Source: an uncultured Bacteroidales bacterium (GTDB lineage Bacteria; Bacteroidota; Bacteroidia; Bacteroidales; UBA932). From it: a stretch of 11,789 bases of DNA. The stretch covers positions 1-11,789 of the forward strand of contig CAMNAD010000036.1 of assembly GCA_946530505.1 (NCBI GenBank). Direction: 5' to 3'. Below are positions 6,231 through 11,789 of the stretch, piece by piece (within the stretch, counting starts at the first letter, position 1; each line of letters starts with the position of its first letter). The notes beneath the pieces are model-generated. The model was not told where the DNA came from and ran no database searches. It saw nothing but the letters and a program-made list of their open reading frames with translations. A program made the translations under genes and the position numbers.

Positions 6231-7519
6231 TGACAGGACTCCTTCCCCCTCTTCCCGAACGCTTGCGTCCTCATAGCCTGGATGAGTATGTCGGGCAGCA
6301 GCATCTGGTCGGCAAGGGTTGCATACTCCGCAATATGATAGAGAGCGGCAACCTCAGTTCTTTCATTCTCTGGGGGCCTCCCGGCGTCGGAAAGACCACA
6401 CTGGCAAGGATTATTGCAGATTCCTGCAAGCGCGAATTCTTCACCCTCAGTGCCGTCAGCGCAGGTGTCAAGGAAGTGCGCGAAGTGATAGACGCTGCCA
6501 AGTCTGGAGGCATTTTCAGCCAGAGTGCGGCTCCCGTACTTTTCATCGACGAAATCCACCGATTCAACAAGGCTCAGCAGGATGCTCTCCTTGGAGCCGT
6601 TGAAGCCGGCACTGTCGTGCTGATAGGTGCAACGACCGAAAACCCTTCATTCGAAGTCATCACCCCCCTTCTCTCCAGATGCCAGGTTTACGTGCTCAAG
6701 AGTCTGGAAATCGGCGACCTCAGGAATCTTCTTGACAGGGCCCTTGCAAAAGACGAGGTCTTGAAGGAAAAAAACATCTCAATCAAGGAAACGGATGCCC
6801 TTTTCCGCCAGTCAGGCGGTGACGGCCGCAAACTGCTGAACATTCTTGAACTCGTTGTGGACTCCCAGGCCGGGAAAAAGAAGGTTATTATCGACAACAA
6901 AACCGTCACGGCTTGCCTGAACGAGAACGTTGCCATTTACGATAAAGACGGGGAGATGCATTATGACATCATCTCCGCTTTTATCAAAAGCATACGCGGT
7001 TCCGATCCGAACGCGGCTATCTACTATCTTGCACGTATGCTGGACGGTGGCGAAGATCCGCTTTTCATCGCCCGCCGGCTTTGTCTGAGCGCATCGGAAG
7101 ATGTTGGGCTTGCCAATCCCAACGCCCTGCTCCTGGCCAATGCCACTTTTCAGGTAGTCAATCAGATAGGAATGCCGGAGGCCCGTATCCCTCTTGCAGA
7201 ATGTACCGTCTATCTGGCTTCCTCTCCCAAGAGCAATGCCTCTTATATGGCTCTTGAAGAGGCGCTGCAGGTCGCGAAGGAAGACAAGACAAGGGCTGTG
7301 CCGTTGCACCTCCGCAACGCTCCTACCAAGCTGATGTCCGATCTTGGCTACTCCGACGGATATAAGTATGCACACGACTATCCGGGGCATTTTGTGGATC
7401 AGGAGTTTATGCCTGCAGGGTTGGAAGGCCGTGTATTCTATCATCCCGCTTCCAACAAGCACGAGGATGCCCTGAAGGCATATCTACAGGCCTGCTGGCC
7501 GAAGTACTACACTAAATGA
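6230..7519 (+). CDS. rarA: Replication-associated recombination protein A, AAA+ ATPase (RarA/MgsA)
   Basis: Cytoplasmic AAA+ ATPase of the RarA/MgsA/WRNIP1 family that acts at stalled replication forks with single-strand binding protein. The 429 residues match the family length. The N-terminal RLRPHSLDEYVGQQHLVG (11-28) is diagnostic. Walker A is GPPGVGKTT (49-57), Walker B FIDEIHRFNKAQQDALL (105-121), sensor 1 IGATTENPS (132-140), the arginine finger R150 in LLSRCQ, and sensor 2 GDGRKLLN (197-204). The C-terminal MgsA tetramerisation domain follows (from about 245, including LARMLDGGEDPLFIARRL and SEDVGLANPNAL). No N-terminal zinc finger of the WRNIP1 type is present, as expected in bacteria. 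The ATG shares its A with the upstream TAA, so it is probably co-transcribed and coupled with the acyltransferase gene. It ends 17 bp from the convergent tamL stop. Confidence 0.95.
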   Translation: MTGLLPPLPERLRPHSLDEYVGQQHLVGKGCILRNMIESGNLSSFILWGPPGVGKTTLARIIADSCKREFFTLSAVSAGVKEVREVIDAAKSGGIFSQSAAPVLFIDEIHRFNKAQQDALLGAVEAGTVVLIGATTENPSFEVITPLLSRCQVYVLKSLEIGDLRNLLDRALAKDEVLKEKNISIKETDALFRQSGGDGRKLLNILELVVDSQAGKKKVIIDNKTVTACLNENVAIYDKDGEMHYDIISAFIKSIRGSDPNAAIYYLARMLDGGEDPLFIARRLCLSASEDVGLANPNALLLANATFQVVNQIGMPEARIPLAECTVYLASSPKSNASYMALEEALQVAKEDKTRAVPLHLRNAPTKLMSDLGYSDGYKYAHDYPGHFVDQEFMPAGLEGRVFYHPASNKHEDALKAYLQACWPKYYTK

Positions 7520-7536
7520 AAGAAGCCTGGGTATTC

Positions 7537-9708
7537 CTAGAATGGATATCCTATGCCGAAGTGGAAGGCATTGCCACTCCTGCGCAGCCATCCCGAGGGC
7601 TTTACGAAGCGATTCCCTTCTTCGCGTGAAGGGTCCAGAAGTTTCATGCCGAAATCGATGCGAAGCAGGATGAAATCGAGATTGATGCGTATGCCCGTGC
7701 CCCAGTCGGCGGCTAAGCTGTTGTAGAAGTCGTTGATTATGAAAGCACCCTGTTTGCCTGCAGGAGTATTTTCGTATTGCAGATTCCATACGTTTCCCAA
7801 ATCGACGAACAAGGCGCCTTCCAGCTTCCAGAAAGCCCTGAATCTGTATTCCAGGTTCATTTCCAATTTCAGGTCGCCGGTCTGGCTGGGAATGATGAAG
7901 GCATCGTCCATCTCCGAGAATCCCGGGCCAAGCGCCCTCGCCTGCCAGCCGCGCATACTGCTTGCACCACCAGCGTAGAACTGCTTCTCAAAAGGCAGGG
8001 CGGAGGAGTTGCCGTAGGCGTAGCCTGCCCCTGCCAGGAATCTCGTGGCTATCGCATTGCCGTCCTTGGATCCGAAGCGCCAGGTGCGTCCAAAAGAATA
8101 CTCGCCTCTTATATATTGTGCATAAGGAGAACCTCCTATGCAATAGGACCCGTCAGCATTGGAGCTCATCCAATTGTTGAAGAGACTCAGAACATTCCCT
8201 GAAAGGTCGATGCTTAGGCGTCGGAAATGATAATTCCCCTTGGGAACGATTTCGGAACTCGAATTGAAATAAAGAACTGCACTTATGCCCGCATCAAGGT
8301 GGTCCTGATAGGAATAGCGCATATAGGGATTGTTCGAGAGTTTTTTGCTGAAGGCTGCATCGAGCCCGTATAGTTTCACGAAATTGGCGCGCAGCGGATA
8401 AAGCTGATAAGTAATATTGTGTCTGCTGGTTCCGGAATACCCGTAATTGATCGATACAATGTTCCGGGTATATTCGGGCCTGTTCTGATGGTTGAAGGCA
8501 ACATTGAATTCGGTCCTGGGAATGGCGGAACGCCGGAACATGCTGTAAGGCAGGCCCAGGAAACGCGGGAAACTGACGCCGGCGGAAATACCATATTCAG
8601 TCGCTTTGGTATCGTCGTTCAGCTTGAATTGGAAGTCGCCGTTGAAGCCAAGCGTAAGCCATTCTCCCCCGTGGAAGATATTCTTGTGGAAATAGCTGAG
8701 CTGAGGCGAAATCCCCATAAGCCCGGATGAATTGCTGGAGCCTTCGAGATTAACCTTGAAACCCTGCATCGGGGACCGCGTAAGGTTGATGCTGCAGTCC
8801 ACTTTGCTGCTGTCGGTCTGAGTCATCTCGACGGCGACACCGCTGAACAGTTTGAGTGCGGATAACCTGTTGTATGTGGTGGCGACGCTGCTCTCACTGT
8901 AGAAACTGCCCGGTTTAACGGTATTCAGCCCTTTAAGGACGGACTTGCGGAATTTGAGATCCTCCGGAATTGTAATCGAGACCTTCCCCACAGTGTATTT
9001 GTTCAGAGGAACAGCGCTGGACGCCGACTGGCTGCGCTCATATTCGCGGACGCGGTATTTCAGAATGGTATGCCCGCCGACGGTATCCGCCTCGAAAGAG
9101 TAGTTGTTCCGGCTGAGGGAATAGTAACCGAGGTCCCTCATCCTCGAAGCGGAACGGATGGTCTCCTGTTCCAGAAGCTGTTCAGATAGGAAGTTCCCTT
9201 TCAGAGAAGCCGAAACAAAGGCGGTATCCGCATAGAAATCGACTGTGAAAGGTTCGTATTCCGGAATTTCGTATTGAATCTCTTCGATAAGATGCCTGTC
9301 TCCCGGAGTGACAATGTATTCGACACGGATTTTCTTCCTGTGCTTGACCGTTGCCGTATCTATCTTGGCATCGTAATAACCAAGATATCTCAATCTGTTG
9401 GTGATATTGGTGATGGAAGTTCCAACGGCACCTTCGTCATAAACGATTGGCGCCGTGCCCAATTTATGCCACAGGCCGTCTTTCCTGGACCAGTTGTACA
9501 CGTACAGAAAAGGGTTGAAACCAAGCAGACCGCCGCTTTCGTCTCCCTGACGGATGTAATTGCTGATTTCGTTGCTGTTTAAATCCTGGTCTCCTATAAT
9601 TGTAACGGTATTTTCCTCCAGCCGGTACTGCCCTTCTTCCAGCACCCGTGTGGTGCTGCACGAGAAAGACAGAATGCAGATTGCGGCAAGCAGGAAAGAT
9701 TTTCTCAT
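7537..9708 (-). CDS. tamL: TamL: lipoprotein Omp85 family outer-membrane assembly factor
   Basis: A 723-aa Omp85/BamA-TamA family protein. The start is set at the ATG at 9708 because it gives a lipoprotein signal peptide, MRKSFLLAAICILSFSC, with lipobox cysteine C17; an in-frame ATG at 9765 would bury it. About three POTRA-like repeats follow (roughly 33-135, 138-222, 238-310; recurring phrases such as NRLRYLGYYDA and SRMRDLGYYS). A 16-strand-type barrel (Surface antigen D15 domain) occupies about 315-723 and ends in GIGYPF, the terminal phenylalanine expected for Bam-assembled proteins. The loop-6 Omp85 motif appears as GGASSMRGW (580-588, R586). TamL is the lipidated TamA equivalent of Bacteroidetes and is thought to work with TamB in envelope assembly or lipid transport; no tamB is in this window. 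It is divergent from the RNA methyltransferase gene and convergent with rarA. Confidence 0.88.
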   Translation of the reverse strand: MRKSFLLAAICILSFSCSTTRVLEEGQYRLEENTVTIIGDQDLNSNEISNYIRQGDESGGLLGFNPFLYVYNWSRKDGLWHKLGTAPIVYDEGAVGTSITNITNRLRYLGYYDAKIDTATVKHRKKIRVEYIVTPGDRHLIEEIQYEIPEYEPFTVDFYADTAFVSASLKGNFLSEQLLEQETIRSASRMRDLGYYSLSRNNYSFEADTVGGHTILKYRVREYERSQSASSAVPLNKYTVGKVSITIPEDLKFRKSVLKGLNTVKPGSFYSESSVATTYNRLSALKLFSGVAVEMTQTDSSKVDCSINLTRSPMQGFKVNLEGSSNSSGLMGISPQLSYFHKNIFHGGEWLTLGFNGDFQFKLNDDTKATEYGISAGVSFPRFLGLPYSMFRRSAIPRTEFNVAFNHQNRPEYTRNIVSINYGYSGTSRHNITYQLYPLRANFVKLYGLDAAFSKKLSNNPYMRYSYQDHLDAGISAVLYFNSSSEIVPKGNYHFRRLSIDLSGNVLSLFNNWMSSNADGSYCIGGSPYAQYIRGEYSFGRTWRFGSKDGNAIATRFLAGAGYAYGNSSALPFEKQFYAGGASSMRGWQARALGPGFSEMDDAFIIPSQTGDLKLEMNLEYRFRAFWKLEGALFVDLGNVWNLQYENTPAGKQGAFIINDFYNSLAADWGTGIRINLDFILLRIDFGMKLLDPSREEGNRFVKPSGWLRRSGNAFHFGIGYPF

Positions 9709-9715
9709 ATTCTTA

Positions 9716-9723
9716 CAAATATA
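9716..9723 (-). promoter_or_regulatory. Candidate -7 promoter element for tamL
   Basis: Read on the - strand, TATATTTG (9723 to 9716) is a perfect TAnnTTTG. It ends 7 nt before the tamL ATG at 9708, which predicts a leader of a few bases at most. No TTTG is found at the usual distance upstream, so the -33 part is weak or absent. Confidence 0.4.
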
Positions 9724-9730
9724 ACAATTA

Positions 9731-9762
9731 TTTGTTTTTGTCTGTCCTAGAATGTATTTTTG
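9731..9762 (+). promoter_or_regulatory. Candidate Bacteroidetes promoter for the RNA methyltransferase-GH13 pair
   Basis: TTTG (9731-9734), a 20-bp spacer and a perfect -7 element TATTTTTG (9755-9762), followed by CACTA and then the ATG at 9768. The spacing from the -7 element to ATG is five bases, the same as before the exchanger gene at 1617, so the mRNA should be leaderless or nearly so. The element overlaps the upstream region of the divergent tamL gene. The two -7 boxes are about 31 bp apart on opposite strands, so polymerase binding at one may exclude the other. Confidence 0.55.
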
Positions 9763-9767
9763 CACTA

Positions 9768-10472
9768 ATGGAAACTATCAGCAATAACGAGTTGAAGCAG
9801 ATCCGCTTCCTTCACGAAAAGAAGTTTCGCGACGAGTCCGGCCTTTTTCTGGTAGAAGGAGAAAAACTTGTGGCAGAAGCGGAAGCATCCGGTTTCGGAA
9901 TAGTACGCATAATCAGAAGAGACGAGGTTGGCGACAAGGTGATGGAGCGCATAAGTACAATGAGCTCCCCTTCTCCCGTGATTGCTGTAGTACGCAAGCC
10001 TGCCCCTGCAAGTCATACCCCAGGCGGGCTTTGCATAGCCTTGGATGCCGTCAGGGATCCGGGCAATATGGGAACCATCCTCCGCATTGCCGACTGGTTC
10101 GGAGTGGACTGTGTATTCGCCTCTCCTGACAGCGTCGAAGTATATAATCCGAAGGTGGTTCAGGCGTCGATGGGCGCGATCTTCCGCAAGAAGCTGATTT
10201 ACTGCGACATAGTGGAGAAATGCAAGGAGTTCCGCGCCGCCGGCCTGCACGTCTTCGGCACCTTCCTGGACGGCAGCGACATTTACGCATCCGAACTCAC
10301 CCGTGAAGGCCTGATAGTAATGGGCAACGAAGCCAACGGCATCAGCCGGGAGGTTGCCGCTGAGTGTGACTGCCGGCTCACGATACCCTCTTTCGGCGGA
10401 GGTTCGGAATCGCTGAACGTTTCCGTTGCAACCGCCATTACCGTTTCTGAATTCAAGCGCAGATGGAAGTAA
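9768..10472 (+). CDS. SpoU/TrmH-family RNA 2'-O-ribose methyltransferase
   Basis: SPOUT-fold enzyme of 234 aa that methylates a ribose 2'-OH in RNA using SAM; cytoplasmic, normally a dimer. The N-terminal substrate-binding domain (about 1-80) carries FLVEGEKLVAEA (27-38). All three SpoU motifs are present: motif 1 DAVRDPGNMGTILRIADWFG (93-112, with N100 and R106), motif 2 VMGNEANGIS (184-193), and motif 3 IPSFGGGSESLNVSVATAI (206-224), which forms the trefoil knot. The start is the ATG at 9768, where the family's usual N-terminus begins; a longer frame from 9648 would run antisense through the tamL signal peptide. The domain order fits RlmB/TsnR-type 23S rRNA enzymes better than tRNA TrmH, but the target nucleotide cannot be read. 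It overlaps the GH13 gene by 10 bp. Confidence 0.9.
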   Translation: METISNNELKQIRFLHEKKFRDESGLFLVEGEKLVAEAEASGFGIVRIIRRDEVGDKVMERISTMSSPSPVIAVVRKPAPASHTPGGLCIALDAVRDPGNMGTILRIADWFGVDCVFASPDSVEVYNPKVVQASMGAIFRKKLIYCDIVEKCKEFRAAGLHVFGTFLDGSDIYASELTREGLIVMGNEANGISREVAAECDCRLTIPSFGGGSESLNVSVATAITVSEFKRRWK

Positions 10473-11789
10473 TATATCAGGTCCTTCCCAGAATCTGGGG
10501 CAAAGGCAAATTCTCGGAATGGGACGCGAAGGCGTTCGCTTATCTTAAATCCCTGAACGTCACCGCTGTATGGTATACCGGAGTAATCCGTCATGCGAGC
10601 GGGAAGCCCTTTGTGAAGGGTGATCCCGGATCTCCCTATTCCATAGAGGATTACCACGATGTAAATCCTTATCTTGCAGACAGGCCTGAGGCTCGAATGG
10701 ACGAGTTCGAGAAGCTAGTAGGCCGAACTCACAAAGCCGGACTCAAGGTCATAATCGACTATGTGCCCAATCATGTCAGTCCGGACTGCCGGGACCTGCC
10801 GAAATGCAACTACTGCGATTATGACTGGACCGACACCCTGAAGGTGGATTACTCCCATCCGGACACATATGGCAAGATGTTGGAAATCCTGCTATTCTGG
10901 GCTTCGAAAGGCGTGGACGGTTTCCGTTGCGATATGGTCGAGATGGTGCCTCCCGAATTCCTGAAATGGCTGATCGCAGAGGTGCGCAGGGTTTATCCGG
11001 AGATGCTGTTCATAGGTGAAGTGTACGACAGGAACAATTACCGTCGCTTCATAAAGGAGCTGGGCTTCGACCTGTTGTACGACAAATCCGGGTTTTACGA
11101 CCATGTACGCGCGATTATCTGCAATGGAGCCTCCGCCCGCAACCTCACTCGCAACTGGCAGTTCCTTCAGGACCTGCAGCCCAATATGCTCAACTTCCTT
11201 GAAAACCACGATGAACAGCGCTTTGCCTCTCCCTTTTTTGCGGGAGATGCCCGCAAGGCCTTTCCCGCCCTGGCAGCCGGAGCGCTTTTCAACGGTGCGT
11301 CTTTCATGATTTACGCCGGGCAGGAAGTGGGAACGGACGCCTCCGAAGGCACCGAAGGAAGGACATCCATTTTCAATTGGACCAGCCCGGAGCAACTGAA
11401 GCATCTGCACCGTTTCGTACGCAGCGGAAAGGGCCTGGGTGCCGGAGAAGCTGACATACTTGCAGAATACAGAAGGCTTCTGTCCTTTTTGGATCTCCCC
11501 CAGTTCCGGGACGGTGAGGTTTACGACCTGTGCTGGTGCAATTCCATTTTGTATGGTTTCGATCCCGAAAAGCATTTCGCCTTCCTGCGCTACAAGCGCC
11601 TGCCGCGCAAAAGAAAAGCAGACGCCACGCTGGTCGTCTGCAATTTCTCGTCCGAGCCTGTCGACATGAAAATCAATTTGCCCGAGGATTTGCGCCGGAA
11701 AAAGGAACTGTCCTGGCTGCCTCAAAGGACTGGAGTCCAGTTCGCCACTCCATACGCGGCGTATACCATTCCCTTGACATCTACGCAGT
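10463..11789 (+). CDS. GH13 alpha-amylase-family glycoside hydrolase, 3' end beyond the window
   Basis: The ATG at 10463 lies inside the last codons of the methyltransferase gene, and the frame stays open for 442 codons to the right edge. The protein begins directly at the first strand of the (beta/alpha)8 barrel (MEVIYQVLPRIWGKGKF) with no signal peptide, so it is probably cytoplasmic and acts on imported or stored alpha-glucan oligosaccharides. All four GH13 regions are intact: I DYVPNH (99-104), II GFRCD with nucleophile D157, III FIGEV with acid/base E186, and IV FLENHD with D250. Domain B (105-150) is short and holds C109, C115 and C118, with C156 beside the nucleophile. A C-terminal beta domain begins near 388 (ATLVVCNFSSEPVDMKI). 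The exact activity (amylase, cyclomaltodextrinase, glucosidase or transferase) is undetermined. No starch-utilisation genes adjoin it. Confidence 0.9.
   Translation, partial: MEVIYQVLPRIWGKGKFSEWDAKAFAYLKSLNVTAVWYTGVIRHASGKPFVKGDPGSPYSIEDYHDVNPYLADRPEARMDEFEKLVGRTHKAGLKVIIDYVPNHVSPDCRDLPKCNYCDYDWTDTLKVDYSHPDTYGKMLEILLFWASKGVDGFRCDMVEMVPPEFLKWLIAEVRRVYPEMLFIGEVYDRNNYRRFIKELGFDLLYDKSGFYDHVRAIICNGASARNLTRNWQFLQDLQPNMLNFLENHDEQRFASPFFAGDARKAFPALAAGALFNGASFMIYAGQEVGTDASEGTEGRTSIFNWTSPEQLKHLHRFVRSGKGLGAGEADILAEYRRLLSFLDLPQFRDGEVYDLCWCNSILYGFDPEKHFAFLRYKRLPRKRKADATLVVCNFSSEPVDMKINLPEDLRRKKELSWLPQRTGVQFATPYAAYTIPLTSTQ

Noticed and set aside
7520..7551. GGATATCC palindrome and short inverted repeat (ATTC-CTA-GAAT) near the rarA/tamL junction as a terminator
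   Set aside because: The stems are only four base pairs, no U-rich tract follows on either strand, and most of it lies within the tamL coding end.
7777..8202. A 141-codon + strand open frame within tamL
   Set aside because: It lies antisense to the barrel of a clear Omp85 protein and its product has no signal peptide or known motif.
9709..9765. In-frame ATG at 9765 as start of tamL
   Set aside because: It would add 19 polar residues before a standard lipoprotein signal peptide and lies upstream of the likely -7 promoter box.
9648..9767. Upstream in-frame start at 9648 for the RNA methyltransferase
   Set aside because: The extra 40 residues run antisense through the tamL signal region and the promoter; the family's usual N-terminus begins at the ATG at 9768.
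10892..11725. A 277-codon open frame antisense to the GH13 gene
   Set aside because: The + strand frame from 10463, open to the window edge, carries all four GH13 regions, so this frame is a shadow.

Overview
The window looks like chromosomal DNA of a gut-type Bacteroidales bacterium, most plausibly a relative of Alistipes/Rikenellaceae. The clues are: start regions without Shine-Dalgarno sequences; several close matches to the Bacteroidetes promoter (TTTG, about 19-20 bp, TAnnTTTG); an outer-membrane Omp85 protein made as a lipoprotein (TamL type, a Bacteroidetes form of TamA); and a bacterial cysteate synthase, which as I recall is found in sulfonolipid-making Bacteroidetes such as Alistipes and Odoribacter. 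The genus assignment is inference. There are no tRNAs, rRNAs, CRISPR arrays, insertion sequences or phage genes, and no gene-free stretch longer than about 200 bases.

Left block (2-3848, + strand): a possible C-terminal tail of an unknown protein, then rlmD (23S rRNA m5U methyltransferase), a CaCA-family Na+/Ca2+ exchanger, and a PLP-dependent cysteate synthase. The genes are 9-12 bp apart and probably co-transcribed, with an extra promoter just before the exchanger. This run ends at a CTAG palindrome that supplies the stop codons of both the cysteate synthase gene and the convergent gene.

Middle block (3845-4992, - strand): two small exported proteins resembling outer-membrane beta-barrels, coupled by a TGATG stop/start overlap. 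I recognise neither. From 4993-5090 a divergent promoter region drives a + strand pair (5091-7519): a 379-aa GNAT-like acyltransferase and rarA (AAA+ replication-repair ATPase), overlapping by one base (TAATG).

Right block: tamL (- strand, 9708-7537) converges on rarA. It is divergent, across only 59 bp, from a SpoU/TrmH-type RNA 2'-O-ribose methyltransferase. That gene overlaps by 10 bp a GH13 alpha-amylase-family gene that runs off the right edge; all three catalytic acids of the glycosidase are visible, and it has no signal peptide.

Most of the window is housekeeping (RNA modification, replication repair, envelope biogenesis, ion transport). The most interesting points are cysteate synthase near an unassigned GNAT-like acyltransferase and two small envelope proteins, which suggests but does not prove a sulfonolipid connection; two start codons exactly 5 nt downstream of a -7 element, which predicts leaderless or nearly leaderless mRNAs; and a cysteine cluster in an unusually short B domain of the GH13 enzyme.
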